From positions 5,891,227 to 5,955,226 of the forward strand of contig NC_019693.1 of NCBI RefSeq assembly GCF_000317105.1: DNA of 64,000 bases, read 5' to 3'. This DNA comes from Oscillatoria acuminata PCC 6304. Lineage in GTDB: Bacteria > Cyanobacteriota > Cyanobacteriia > Cyanobacteriales > Laspinemataceae. The notes under the pieces were generated by a model. That model saw only the letters and a list, made by a program, of their open reading frames with translations, had not been told where the DNA came from and made no database searches. Within the stretch, counting starts at the first letter, position 1. Each line of letters begins with the position of its first letter. This document shows positions 28,507-38,053 of this stretch, in pieces. The position numbers were made by a program, and so were the translations under genes.

Positions 28507-29778
28507 ATGCCCCACCAAAAGAAAAAACCCAGTGGATGTGGATGTGCCAGCATTCCGTTTTCGGTAATCCTCCTGTTTTTAGGTGGGGGTTATGTTTTAT
28601 TCACTCAACGCGAACATTTGATCACCCGATTCATACCCGAGGATGTCAGAGAAAATATTCCCGGAGAAATTAGTCGATTTATCCCCGAAGATTTGCAGCA
28701 AAAAATCCCTTTTCTGAATGCGTCTGATTCAGCAGATGCGGAAGAAGTCAGTCAGAATTTGCCCGAGGCAACCCCAACTCCGGAACCCACCCCACAATCA
28801 CCCCGGTTACCAGCAGCGCCAATTTCTAATCCATCTACCCCTGTGCCAACTGCTGAAATTAAACCCCCAGCCACTCCTCAAAGTCTTTGGGAACAAAAAG
28901 CGATTCGAGGGATTTATTTTAGTCGCTATCAAATTACCAATAATGCCACGGAAGAAACGATTAGAGCCCGGGTGCGGTATTATCGCGATCGCGGAATTAA
29001 TACCCTGATTCATGGCGTGTGGGGAAATGCTTGCACCATGTACAAAAGTCAAGTTATGCAGACTAAATTCGGCTATGAGAGTTGTCCCAATGAGTTTCAG
29101 GATAAATGGCTGGATTGGTTAATTGACGAAGCGCATAAACATGACATGGAAGTCCATGCTTATTTTGAGAAAGGGATTAAAATTGATGAAAATAGTCCGG
29201 CATTCGATTTAGCCATCCAGCGAGGCTGGATTGTTCCAGGAGTCGATCGCACTCATCCCGGCGTTGACCATTACGTTTTGAATGTCGGCATTCCAGAAGT
29301 TGCAGAATTTTTCACCAATATTTTAGTCGAGTTTGTCACCAAATATCCCACCATTGATGCCGTGCAATGGGATGATTATTTAGGGTATCATGCAGAGTTA
29401 CCCGGTCAAGTTGATCGCACCCTGGAATTAACCAGCTTTGTCCAAAAAGCGATTTCAGCCACCAAAGCTGCCAATCCTTCCGTGAGCTTTGATATTTGCC
29501 ATCATAACCCCTATTGGTCCAAACGCTACTTTGCAGCCGATTGGGAAAACTGGGGAGTCGATCGCGTATTTATTCAAGTCTATGCCGAAGAAAATTTCGC
29601 GGAAGAACTCCCCTATGTCGAGGCTTATGATGGCATTTCTATTACTGAACGACAATTTAATCGCTTAGAAGAATTAGTCAGAAATCCCAAAGTTGACAAC
29701 ATTTTGTTATTTCCGCTTTCAGGGGAACCGGAAAAAATGGCCGATGAGGTTAAGCGTTTGACGGGTAAGATTCAGTAG
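28507..29778 (+). CDS. GH10-like (GHL10) glycoside hydrolase family protein, membrane-anchored
   Basis: Residues 17-34 form a signal anchor (SIPFSVILLFLGGGYVLF). A proline- and threonine-rich linker covers about 85-125 and contains two copies of RFIPED before it (RFIPEDV, RFIPEDL). The catalytic region (about 130-420) starts IRGIYFSRYQITNNA and has the TIM-barrel strands GINTLIHGVWGNA, MEVHAYFEKGIKI, DAVQWDDYLGYH (conserved Asp pair), and VDRVFIQVYAEENF. GHL10 proteins are predicted to act on cell-wall or surface glycans, but the substrate is not known. The gene has its own promoter region behind the 59-bp repeat. Confidence 0.88.
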   Translation: MPHQKKKPSGCGCASIPFSVILLFLGGGYVLFTQREHLITRFIPEDVRENIPGEISRFIPEDLQQKIPFLNASDSADAEEVSQNLPEATPTPEPTPQSPRLPAAPISNPSTPVPTAEIKPPATPQSLWEQKAIRGIYFSRYQITNNATEETIRARVRYYRDRGINTLIHGVWGNACTMYKSQVMQTKFGYESCPNEFQDKWLDWLIDEAHKHDMEVHAYFEKGIKIDENSPAFDLAIQRGWIVPGVDRTHPGVDHYVLNVGIPEVAEFFTNILVEFVTKYPTIDAVQWDDYLGYHAELPGQVDRTLELTSFVQKAISATKAANPSVSFDICHHNPYWSKRYFAADWENWGVDRVFIQVYAEENFAEELPYVEAYDGISITERQFNRLEELVRNPKVDNILLFPLSGEPEKMADEVKRLTGKIQ

Positions 29779-29911
29779 AATAAATCCTCCTCATTTTTTA
29801 TCAAAAATAAACAGCCTCTCAATCTCAGGGGTTTCTTTTTCTACTGCTACCTATTTTGGTAGCAGTGTGGGAAGAAAACTCCCGTCAAAGTTTACCTGAT
29901 AAATTAAAGAA

Positions 29912-30157
29912 TCAAAACGATTCGGTTTGTTCTTCATAGTCGTAAATGGTCAAGCCCAGGATTTTCAGGTAGGCGCGATCGTCAGCGTTTAATTCTGGCT
30001 TATCTAAAATTTTGTTAATCTGGGTTTGCGTAGCTTGGTAGTCAAGCTCATTGGTGATAGGACGAGGGGGAAATGCTGTCATAAGTTCTAAGTAGTAACT
30101 ACTAGGATTCTTTAAACCACTCGTCATTTTTCCAGTTCTCCTTACTATATTCTGCAT
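29912..30157 (-). CDS. Short HigA-like antitoxin N-terminal segment
   Basis: The stretch YYLELMTAFPPRPITNELDY to DDRAYLKILGLTIYDYEEQ resembles the N-terminal (dimerisation) part of cyanobacterial HigA-type antitoxins, which normally continue into a helix-turn-helix domain. Here the frame stops after about 80 residues, so the DNA-binding part is missing. It may be a stand-alone small protein or a remnant. An internal ATG at residue 11 is an alternative start. It follows the DUF4926 gene on the same strand after 39 bp. Confidence 0.6.
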   Translation of the reverse strand: MQNIVRRTGKMTSGLKNPSSYYLELMTAFPPRPITNELDYQATQTQINKILDKPELNADDRAYLKILGLTIYDYEEQTESF

Positions 30158-30196
30158 GGGTCAAAATTGACCGCCCCTATCTCCTGAATATTTTAC

Positions 30197-30421
30197 TTAT
30201 TGCTGAGTCGGAGAATAGTGAAGCCGCAGGATTTGATGAACCTGGAGGGGTAGCATCGCATAGGTTTGCCCTTCATCATCAATAAACTCTACTTCATAAA
30301 CATTGGGGGCGAGTTCTTCTACAATGGTTCCCACTTGACCGGGAGTTAAGTGATGTTCAGGGATGGCTTCTAAAAGAGCAATTACATCACAAATTTTGAA
30401 AGTTTCGAGAGTTAGAGTCAT
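30197..30421 (-). CDS. DUF4926 protein
   Basis: The 74-residue protein matches DUF4926: FKICDVIALLEAIPEHHLTP, GQVGTIVEELAPNVYEVEFI, and QTYAMLPLQVHQILRLHY. It is predicted to be an SH3-like beta barrel. In many cyanobacterial genomes it occurs in pairs with a DUF6883 gene, which suggests a toxin-antitoxin or other two-component module (inference). Its ATG overlaps the end of the DUF6883 fragment by 4 bp, so the two were once translationally coupled. Confidence 0.85.
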   Translation of the reverse strand: MTLTLETFKICDVIALLEAIPEHHLTPGQVGTIVEELAPNVYEVEFIDDEGQTYAMLPLQVHQILRLHYSPTQQ

Positions 30422-30633
30422 GGTTTTGTTTTAATGATATAACAACTGGTTAAGCGAGGAAATGTTTCCGAGATACGGACGCTCCAATTGCTGCGAATGG
30501 TGGCAGTTTGACCTAAGCGCGTGACTGCAAAATCAATACAGTAGCGTTGTCCATATTCATCGTTCTCCGTGGGGACAGCATCATAGTTCTGGGCAGCTTC
30601 GGCTAAGAGATATTGTAATTTTTTGGCATCGTC
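30418..30633 (-). pseudogene. C-terminal fragment of a DUF6883 gene
   Basis: An open stretch of 71 codons, too short to have an obvious start, reads YDAVPTENDEYGQRYCIDFA and FPRLTSCYIIKTKP, the end of DUF6883 proteins. It is preceded directly by an in-frame TAA at 30634-30636. The N-terminal half of the family (the RGKHKA region) is absent upstream in all frames I checked. A decayed partner of the intact DUF4926 gene is the simplest reading. Confidence 0.7.
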
Positions 30634-30679
30634 TTAAGGAGAAAAGAACGGGGGATAGAGTTGTCTAATTGAGCAAGAT

Positions 30680-31012
30680 TCAAAGCCCACAATAATATTG
30701 GCCCCAGCGTAGTTGATTACCCGGTCTGGCATCAATGCAATCAAAGATTTGAACGCGACCATTAATTAAACCAAAAACGTGATGCCATCCTGAGTTATTC
30801 GAGGCGATTTTGACCGAACTTATGGTGCCACAATTCTGAATTACCTGCTCACTGATAGTTTGCATTAACTCCCCGGAAGACAGGATGGTATCCTCTCCGG
30901 GTCCACCGACAACCAGGACCAGTTCATTCGGTTTCCCTCGGACAGGAGACAAGGAGTTATTTTCGACTTTTATTCCGTATAAAAAAGCATTTCTGACGTT
31001 GTTGATATTATT
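30680..31012 (-). pseudogene. In-frame continuation of the SH3 gene after a stop codon
   Basis: The frame of the SH3-domain gene continues for 110 codons directly after its TAA (31013-31015), with VVGGPGEDTILSSGELMQTI and HHVFGLINGRVQIFDCIDAR. There is no ATG start in this stretch and no ribosome binding site; only a TTG at 30952. The absence of other stops and the composition suggest it is the second half of one gene broken by a nonsense mutation. The domain is not recognised. A separate gene starting at TTG remains possible. Confidence 0.55.
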
Positions 31013-31420
31013 TTAAACTTGGGACAAACTTTGATGACAAGCATTACTCACGGAGTCGGGGGTTTGAATGAGAAAATCCCCTCGGACCCAACCAACTGCG
31101 CCGGATTCAACAAAGCGAACTCGATGCCAATGAAGGCTGTAAATATCGGAGGGATTTTCCCGCTGTGAGTCTAAAATTTCGACGCGATCGCCCACTACCC
31201 CATAATGTAGAGAACTCTGTTGTATCCCCGGACCACTCCGAATATTAATTTGAGATCCTTGGGTTGTTGTCAACAGACCCATTTCAACGGATTGCGCCAG
31301 GTAAGAAGAGGGCAAATCCGATGGGGGAGGATTGGAGGAGGGGTTTTTAGCCCAACTTAAGCCGGCAACTGCGCCGAACATGAGTCCAACAACAATTGTT
31401 AGTCCAAATTTGAAGTGCAT
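31013..31420 (-). CDS. Secreted SH3-domain protein (possibly truncated)
   Basis: The ATG at 31420 begins a signal peptide (MHFKFGLTIVVGLMFGAVAG, ending near LSWA). A bacterial SH3 domain spans about residues 50-115 (INIRSGPGIQQSSLHYGVVG and GAVGWVRGDFLI). Such domains bind cell-wall or surface ligands in the periplasm. An upstream in-frame start would add 33 unlikely residues. The reading frame continues past the stop (see the next feature downstream), so the intact gene may have encoded about 245 residues. Confidence 0.8.
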   Translation of the reverse strand: MHFKFGLTIVVGLMFGAVAGLSWAKNPSSNPPPSDLPSSYLAQSVEMGLLTTTQGSQINIRSGPGIQQSSLHYGVVGDRVEILDSQRENPSDIYSLHWHRVRFVESGAVGWVRGDFLIQTPDSVSNACHQSLSQV

Positions 31421-31570
31421 GGTCACGGTTTTATCCTTTTTTTGTGAATGCTTACCCGGTAAATTGTTTAACTTTGAGAGGAAAATTCTAGCAGTATGGG
31501 CAATTCTTAAATTACCCATACCCGAAATGATAGGGTCGTGCCAAAACCTAAGCTGTCCGGTGATACAGGA

Positions 31571-32353
31571 TTAATTATCCATCAAATTGATGAAGGGTTG
31601 GCGCGTTTGGGAAAGGGTCAGGTCTAGGCTATATCCTAATTCCAGAGCTTTTTCACGTCTTGACGGATTGTTAAAGGGTTCCATCATGTTGATATCGTGA
31701 CAAACTGCCCAGTATAGGGCATCGGATTCCAAGAACGCCCCACTCACTTCAGTGCCTGGACTCATATTGTTAATGAAGTATTCATTATCCTTGAAAAAGA
31801 TAACCATGGGACGTTGGGTAGAACATAAAACTTGGGTGGAAGCCTCCTGTAATATCCATTCTCCACCCGTTTCTTCCCCCAGGGGTATTTGGTAGGTTAA
31901 GACTTCGGTTTGGTAGAGTCGCTCACCGTTTGCTTCTTGATCCAGGTAGGTAAAAGTATAGTAAGTCTCTAGGCATTCTCCCATTCGACAATAACTGGTG
32001 AGTTGTGTTAAATTTTCATCGATAATTGCGGTTTCTAGTGCCTCTATCCTCATCATTTCGACTTCGCTGTAGGCGACAAGGGTTTCAGTGGGGGCGGCAA
32101 CGGAAGTGACTGGCTCCTGGGAAAGGGGTGATTCTTCGGGAACGGTGGAGACTTCTGGGTCGTTGGAAAGAATTGAATCGGTGGAGACTTCTGCGGTAGT
32201 AGAAACGGCTTCTGGCTGTGCCGATCGCAAGGGTTGGGTACAGCCTAGGGTAATCCCAACGGCGATCGCCAGGGTGATGATCCGTTGAATTCTGGAGGCT
32301 TTATCCCGCACAAAAAAACCTGATTTACTGAATTTGGGAGACTCTAAATCCAT
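31571..32353 (-). CDS. Putative lipoprotein of unknown function
   Basis: The 260-residue protein has a membrane segment followed by a lipobox-like LGC at about residues 36-38 (ITLAIAVGITLGCTQPL). After a Ser/Thr/Glu/Pro-rich linker (residues 45-90) comes a soluble domain of about 165 residues with four Cys (SYCRMGECLETYY, VLCSTQ, WAVCHD), which could form disulphides in the periplasm. No family is recognised. The start is 15-20 residues longer than a typical signal peptide, so an internal start is possible. Confidence 0.75.
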   Translation of the reverse strand: MDLESPKFSKSGFFVRDKASRIQRIITLAIAVGITLGCTQPLRSAQPEAVSTTAEVSTDSILSNDPEVSTVPEESPLSQEPVTSVAAPTETLVAYSEVEMMRIEALETAIIDENLTQLTSYCRMGECLETYYTFTYLDQEANGERLYQTEVLTYQIPLGEETGGEWILQEASTQVLCSTQRPMVIFFKDNEYFINNMSPGTEVSGAFLESDALYWAVCHDINMMEPFNNPSRREKALELGYSLDLTLSQTRQPFINLMDN

Positions 32354-32518
32354 TTCTGATTTTCCTCATATCAACATATTTAATCATAATTTAACCCGGA
32401 TTAAATTGCAAGTTTCCTACCCCGATTATTTTGAATTACAAACATAGAAAATCTGGCAAATAATTCACAAATAATAGACTCAAAAAGCGCAACTTGCTGT
32501 AATTTACAGAAAATAAAA

Positions 32519-35500
32519 TCATCTTTTACCCGTAGACTCCGCCGGATGAATGGGGAGGGAAATCAAAAATTCCGTTCCCCTTCCGGGGGTGGAAACGCAT
32601 TCGAGTTGTCCGCGATGTTTTTCAACGATGATTTGATAGCTGATGGATAAGCCTAAGCCGGTTCCGGCACCGACGGGTTTGGTGGTAAAAAATGGGTCAA
32701 ATATTCTCTGTCTGACTTGCTCGGTCATGCCGGTGCCGTTGTCCGAAATCCTGATTTCAATCTGGTTTATCCCCTGGCGGGTGGTTTGAATGCGGATGTA
32801 AGGGGCATAATTGGCGGGGGCTATGGCTGCATCGGATTCGGTCTGGGTGACCCCGGGTACAAGGGCTGTATTGTGTTTTGAGTTGTTTTTTTGTAAGGGT
32901 CGTTCTAAAGCATCGATCGCATTACTCAGCAGGTTCATAAAGACTTGATTCAGTTCGCCGCCATAGCATTCAACAAGGGGCAAATTGTCATAGTCTTTAA
33001 TGATTTTAATTTCAGCCCGTCCAGGTTTAGCTTTGAGGCGATTTTGAAGGATTAAAAGAGTGCTATCGATGCCTTCATGGAGGTTAACCGATTTCATTTG
33101 AGATTCATCTAGCCGGGAGAAGTTTCTCAAAGATAGGACGATTTCGCGGATGCGATTAGCTCCAACTTTCATGGAGGACAAGAGTTTGGGGAGGTCATCA
33201 ATAATAAATTCTAAATCAATTTCTTCGATGACTTCTTGGATTTCCGGGTCGGGTTCTGCATAGTGGGTTTGATATAACTCTAATAAATGGAGTAAGTTGT
33301 GGATGTATTCGTTGGCGGGTTCGATATTTCCATAGATGAAGCTAACGGGATTATTAATTTCGTGGGCAACTCCGGCAACCATTTGACCGAGACTGGACAT
33401 TTTTTCGGTTTGGATCAGTTGGGTTTGGGTTTTTTGCAGTTCTCGTAAGGTTTGTTGGAGTTGTTGGGCTTTTTCTCGGGCGTGGCGGGCGGAGTCGGTG
33501 GCGCGGGTGTATAGTTCGGCTTGGGAAATGGCGATCGCCACTTGATTGGCGATCGCTTTGAGGAGTAACAGTTCGCGATCGCTCCATCGGCGAGGACCCT
33601 GACAATGCCCACAACTGACTAAGCCAATTTCCCCATTCAGGGTTTGAATCGGTAACGCCACAAATGCTTGATAACCGGATGCTGCTTGTAATTTCAGGGG
33701 GTCGGGATTCTGAGATTGCCTCACGTCATCTACCTGAATGGTTTCTCGATTCAACAGTTGAGCCATCAGAGAACTCTCGGGATCCGTAGGATAGTAACCC
33801 AAAAGGCTGGTTAAGTCCGGGCTGTGAGATTCTTTGACCACTTCCCAGCAAGGTGACAGAGTGGAAGTTGCGCCATTGTGAGAACTGTTGTTTTTTTCCA
33901 AGCCTTGGGGACGATACCAGATAAATAAACAGCGATCAACCTGCAACAAGGACCGGATTTCACTCACAGCAGTTTCCAGAATGGTGTCGATTTCTAAGGA
34001 GTTCCGGATTTGGTCCGTGAGTCGGTTAATTAAGGCTTCTTGTTTGGCGAGTTTGCGATAGCGTAATTCGGATTTGCGTAATTGGGCTTCCGCTTGTTTG
34101 CGATCGGTGATATCGCTGGCGATGCCATCGATTCGCAGGGGATTGCCGTCGCGATCGCGCACTAACCGGGTGCGTTGCCGCAACCAGCGTACCTCCCCAG
34201 AGGGTCTCACAATCCGATATTCCACATCTGTAGTGCCAGTTTCCAGACTGTTTTGAAAAGCCAGATTCACCATAGACTGATCCTTGGGATATATCACTTC
34301 CTGCCAGAGATTGAAGTTTTCAAAAAACGTGGAGGCAGGTCTTTCATAAATTGTTTCCACTGCCGGACTCAAATAAAGCATTTCTGAAGTGGTTCCGGAA
34401 ACGGACCAGACGACATCATCGATAGACTGTAATATACCGTTGAGCCGTTCTTGACTTTGATGTAATGCCTCCGCGACTAACTTTCGTTCCAAGGATTCCC
34501 GTTGCAATTGTTCCAATGCTTGCCTTAACTCAAAGGTGCGATTTTGGACCCGAGTTTCTAATTCGTCATTGGCTTGTTGTAGGGCCTCCTCCATCCCCTT
34601 GCGTTCGGTGATATCGGCAATAGTTCCTACATAATCGCTGCCGTTGCAGTCTTTGTCGCTTTGGCAAACAGCTTGACCCCACACCCATCGTTCGGTGCCA
34701 TTTTCATGTAAAAACCGAAACTCCGATTGGAAAGGTAATTGCTCTTTTACAGACTCATTCCATTCCTGGATTACCCGACTGCGATCGCTTGGATGAATTG
34801 CTTCAAACCAATCTCCCGTCTTAGCTTGGTTTTCGGTGAGTCCGGTAATTTGAGATAAGCGCTCATTCACGTACAAAAATCGTCCTTTTTGACTCATCCG
34901 GAAGATGCCCACCGGGGAAATTGAGGCCAAGGTATGATAGCGATATTCGCTTTCTCGTAGGGCAGCTTCGGCTCGTTTTCGCTCGCGGATATCCTGGGCT
35001 AAACAGACGATCGCCTGAATAGAACCCCCTTGGTCTCGCATCACTGATGCGGAAAAATAGACCGGAATAACTTGCCCATCTTTACTTAAAAACTCTACTT
35101 CTTTTCGACCGATTAAGCTATTGGCTATTCCAGCTTGAGTCGCCAATTCATCATAGGTGAGCCGGTCTTTCAAGAGGTGACTGATAGGCCGCCCTAACAG
35201 TTCGGTGTCGTCTTCATAACCCAGCAAGAATAAAGTGGCAAAATTAAAATCTTGAATGGTTCCATCAGGATTTAAGACAATTAAAGCATCAATGAGGGAT
35301 TTAAAAATATTATCAACATAATGCTTGGATACCGTTTTTTTAGTAAGTTCCTCTGCCATGCTATTAAAGGCTTCTGCTAAAATGCCAATTTCGCTGCTAC
35401 TGTTGATATGAACGCGGACATCCAATTTACCTTGCCCGATGGCAATGGCGGCATTTTTGAGTTTGATAATCGGTTTTGCAATATTTTCGGCGAGGAGGAG

Positions 35501-36142
35501 TCCCAAGCTAATGCCTAAAAGGGCGATTAAAATGATGAGAATAATATTAATCAAGTTAGACTGAGAAGTCTGATCTATAATCAATCTCTGTTCTTCTTGC
35601 AAGGCAAAAATTGATTGTGAGGTTTGATAACTTAGTTTGCTGATAAAAGTTTCTTGTAATTCTTCTAACTCCCGATAGTTATTTAAGATGGGGCGAGTTA
35701 CATTTTGAGATTTTAATTGAATAATTTCTTGAGCAATTCGGTCAACCTCTTGGGTGAGTTGCATCACCTCCACTAGAAACTCTCGCTCCTCACCGGTGTT
35801 CGGAGTTAGCTGGTCTAATTCAACGAGCCATGTTTGTAGATTTTGATAGGCTTCTTGATATTCCCTGGATTCTCCCTCTACGACAGTAGGGGCATTGTTG
35901 CGGGTTTCACCCAAACGCTCTAGTTCTGATTGGAGTAAAGCGTAGGAGGTGACTTCGGTGATCATCCGCAAAGAAGTTACTTTGATTTCCTTTAAGGCAA
36001 CAATTCTGGGGACTTTTCGAGTAGAAATTGCCTCGATTCTTTTACTGATGTTTTGATTAGAACTGACATGAGTAATGCCCAGGAGAGCAACAATGGCTGT
36101 TAACCCCAAAAAGCTGGAAACTAATTTTGTTTGTAACTTCAT
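32519..36142 (-). CDS. Multi-sensor histidine kinase (HAMP-PAS-PAS-PAS-GAF-HisKA-HATPase)
   Basis: The 1207-residue protein has membrane segments near residues 8-26 and 195-218, with a helical extracytoplasmic sensor between them. A HAMP linker follows (about 218-270), then three PAS domains (about 275-690; second domain starts YRYHTLASISPVGIFRMSQK), with a coiled coil near 525-560, and a GAF domain (LLQVDRCLFIWYRP). The kinase core has the H-box MVAGVAHEINNPVSFIYGN and ATP-binding motifs ISDNGTGM and GLGLSISYQI. No receiver domain is fused and no regulator gene is adjacent, so the partner and signal are unknown. The two TM segments fit a sensor of an external signal. Confidence 0.93.
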   Translation of the reverse strand: MKLQTKLVSSFLGLTAIVALLGITHVSSNQNISKRIEAISTRKVPRIVALKEIKVTSLRMITEVTSYALLQSELERLGETRNNAPTVVEGESREYQEAYQNLQTWLVELDQLTPNTGEEREFLVEVMQLTQEVDRIAQEIIQLKSQNVTRPILNNYRELEELQETFISKLSYQTSQSIFALQEEQRLIIDQTSQSNLINIILIILIALLGISLGLLLAENIAKPIIKLKNAAIAIGQGKLDVRVHINSSSEIGILAEAFNSMAEELTKKTVSKHYVDNIFKSLIDALIVLNPDGTIQDFNFATLFLLGYEDDTELLGRPISHLLKDRLTYDELATQAGIANSLIGRKEVEFLSKDGQVIPVYFSASVMRDQGGSIQAIVCLAQDIRERKRAEAALRESEYRYHTLASISPVGIFRMSQKGRFLYVNERLSQITGLTENQAKTGDWFEAIHPSDRSRVIQEWNESVKEQLPFQSEFRFLHENGTERWVWGQAVCQSDKDCNGSDYVGTIADITERKGMEEALQQANDELETRVQNRTFELRQALEQLQRESLERKLVAEALHQSQERLNGILQSIDDVVWSVSGTTSEMLYLSPAVETIYERPASTFFENFNLWQEVIYPKDQSMVNLAFQNSLETGTTDVEYRIVRPSGEVRWLRQRTRLVRDRDGNPLRIDGIASDITDRKQAEAQLRKSELRYRKLAKQEALINRLTDQIRNSLEIDTILETAVSEIRSLLQVDRCLFIWYRPQGLEKNNSSHNGATSTLSPCWEVVKESHSPDLTSLLGYYPTDPESSLMAQLLNRETIQVDDVRQSQNPDPLKLQAASGYQAFVALPIQTLNGEIGLVSCGHCQGPRRWSDRELLLLKAIANQVAIAISQAELYTRATDSARHAREKAQQLQQTLRELQKTQTQLIQTEKMSSLGQMVAGVAHEINNPVSFIYGNIEPANEYIHNLLHLLELYQTHYAEPDPEIQEVIEEIDLEFIIDDLPKLLSSMKVGANRIREIVLSLRNFSRLDESQMKSVNLHEGIDSTLLILQNRLKAKPGRAEIKIIKDYDNLPLVECYGGELNQVFMNLLSNAIDALERPLQKNNSKHNTALVPGVTQTESDAAIAPANYAPYIRIQTTRQGINQIEIRISDNGTGMTEQVRQRIFDPFFTTKPVGAGTGLGLSISYQIIVEKHRGQLECVSTPGRGTEFLISLPIHPAESTGKR

Positions 36143-36525
36143 CTTTTTTTGAACGAAGAATAAAAATAAATGGAAATAGATGAACCATTACTCTAAAGAT
36201 TAGGTCGATTGATGCATGGACCTAACAGGGGTCATGCATCGATCCGATAGAGGCAGGCGATCGCTGCGGGACCTCCCCTGGTAGACTCACCGGCAAGGGA
36301 CTTTTAGGAATTAACCCGGGTATAGCCAAACCAAGAGACAGCTTGGCGATCGCCTCTCCTCTCCTCTCCATTGATTTTGATGCTGAAGAACTCCTCCCTC
36401 GATTCAGGACAGTTGCCTGAGAACCTGAAAAGGGTTTCATTCATACTCCCTGACTCAGAATGGGAGAGGTGGTTGATGCTACCCTATTCTATAGAGTTCC
36501 CGTTTGACCTGTTGGGTTGACTAGA
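36143..36525. other. Divergent intergenic region with a palindrome
   Basis: GATGCATGG...CATGCATC (36211-36240) forms a hairpin of about 11 bp with one bulge, 70 bp upstream of the histidine kinase start. It could be an operator or a small repeat. No gene is supported. Confidence 0.4.
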
Positions 36526-37320
36526 ATGTTTTTATTTCTTTCCAAGCTGCTTCCCGTCTTCATTTACCCTCTCGGACTCAGTTGTTTATTGATGTTGGTT
36601 GCATTAATAACCTTATGGAAACGTCCGAAATGGGCATCGGCGGCGATCGCCTCGGCATTGGTAATATTACTCCTGAGCAGTAATGGATGGGTTGCCACCG
36701 GCATTGCCCAATCCCTGGAATGGCAGAATTTACCCTCTGGAGAACTCCCTAATGCAGCAGCGATTGTTGTATTAGGCGGCGGCATCAAACCGGCGATTTA
36801 CCCCCGTCCCTGGGTGGATGTCAGCGAAGCGGGCGATCGCGTCCTGTATGGGGCCGAACTCTACAATCAGGGAAAAGCACCTGTGGTCATTCTTTCCGGG
36901 GGTCGCATTGACTGGAAAGGCGGAGGCCCCCCGGAAGCCGAAGACATGGCCCAGATTGTAGCAGCAATGGGGGTCCCAACTTCCGCGATTCTCCTGGAAT
37001 CCAATTCCCTGAATACTTATCAGAATGCGGTGGAAGTCCGGAAACTCCTAGAAGGGCGAAATATTGAAAAACGGGTCTTACTCGTCACCTCCGCCACCCA
37101 TATGCCGCGATCGCTGCGGATCTTCCAGCGTCAAGGCATCGAAGCGATTCCTGCACCCACAGATTTTCTCGTCTCCCAACAGGAAATCGACGAACTCTCC
37201 GAATCCTGGCAATCCGTGACCCTGAACATTCTCCCAGATGCCTATCGCCTGCAACAAACCACCCAATCTCTCAAAGAATATATTGGCACCCTCATCTATC
37301 GTCTCAGAGGTTGGTTGTAA
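36526..37320 (+). CDS. YdcF/DUF218 family membrane protein
   Basis: The ATG at 36526 is preferred over a TTG three codons earlier. Two N-terminal membrane helices (KLLPVFIYPLGLSCLLMLVA; then AAIASALVILLLSS) precede a DUF218 domain (residues about 75-240) with AAAIVVLGGGIKPA, VVILSGGRIDW, ESNSLNTYQNAVEVRKLLEG and LLVTSATHMPRSLRIFQRQG. Relatives ElyC and SanA act in envelope integrity and peptidoglycan or lipid-carrier maintenance. The catalytic role is not known. Confidence 0.9.
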   Translation: MFLFLSKLLPVFIYPLGLSCLLMLVALITLWKRPKWASAAIASALVILLLSSNGWVATGIAQSLEWQNLPSGELPNAAAIVVLGGGIKPAIYPRPWVDVSEAGDRVLYGAELYNQGKAPVVILSGGRIDWKGGGPPEAEDMAQIVAAMGVPTSAILLESNSLNTYQNAVEVRKLLEGRNIEKRVLLVTSATHMPRSLRIFQRQGIEAIPAPTDFLVSQQEIDELSESWQSVTLNILPDAYRLQQTTQSLKEYIGTLIYRLRGWL

Positions 37321-37418
37321 AGCGGGCAATTGTCAGGAATTGCCGAAATTTGGCCCTCTCCCGGTCCTTTGAGGCAGATGTTAGAATCAAAAGCAACCGT
37401 ATTAGATCCCCTAGGACA

Positions 37419-37486
37419 AGAAACCCGGTTTCTTCACCTAATTTGGTTGCTAATCACCCAAATTTTTGTACAAAAACCTGTTTTCT
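37419..37486. repeat. Paired palindromes AGAAACCCGGTTTCT, second member degenerate
   Basis: The first palindrome at 37419-37433 and a degenerate partner near 37472-37486 start 53 bp apart. The middle (TTGGTTGCTAAT) matches the inverse of the middle at 58707-58773. Confidence 0.7.
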
Positions 37487-37514
37487 AACCCTAGCCCTGT
37501 CCAGGTGTATTGAT

Positions 37515-37565
37515 TGTAGGGGCGCAATGCGCAGGCCCCTGGGGCCTGCGCATTGCGCCCCTACA
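37515..37565. repeat. 51-bp perfect palindrome of the TGTAGGGGCG family
   Basis: Arms of 24 bp pair perfectly around CTG. Compared with the copy at 9187-9237, one base pair in the stem is changed on both arms (T-A to C-G), so pairing is kept. No flanking composite sequence is present here. Confidence 0.85.
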
Positions 37566-37740
37566 AGAAACCAGGATTTGGGGTCATCAAATTTACCTCT
37601 TGGACAGGCGATCGCTCTCGCGCTTGTCCAAGAAATAACGATTTTTAGTCATTAAATTTACCACCTTGACAGGGCTAGGTTTCTAACCCTTACTGTACCA
37701 AGTCCTAGGGCGATAAAAAAAGATTTAGGCAAAAATAATT

Positions 37741-37971
37741 ATGATGCTTCCCAACGAGTTTCCCAAAATTGCGCCTATTCCCCAAGATGTAGCTCAAAAT
37801 TTAGAATCGGCGAAAGTCACTCGGGAGTTTTATCACGAACTAGAACATCGTCAAGCCTTTGAGGGTTATTGCCAGTGGTACTACCAGACCGCAGAACGTC
37901 ACCGCCAAGAGGTTCAAAAAATGCGGGGGGATATTAATATTCTCGGCTGGTTTACCCGGCGGCGAAAATAA
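37741..37971 (+). CDS. Small basic protein, function unknown
   Basis: The 76-residue protein is charged and helical (TREFYHELEHRQAFEGYCQW, then QTAERHRQEVQKMR), with a basic end FTRRRK. The coding pattern and the double ATG start look genuine. No family function is known to me. It lies between repeats and ftrV, in the opposite orientation to ftrV. Confidence 0.65.
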   Translation: MMLPNEFPKIAPIPQDVAQNLESAKVTREFYHELEHRQAFEGYCQWYYQTAERHRQEVQKMRGDINILGWFTRRRK

Positions 37972-38053
37972 TAAGGGATGTTTTAAATTAGCAATTAGCA
38001 AGACCGCTAATTGCTAATCAGTCAGCGGAGTTCACACCGAGTCAGTGGAGCTT

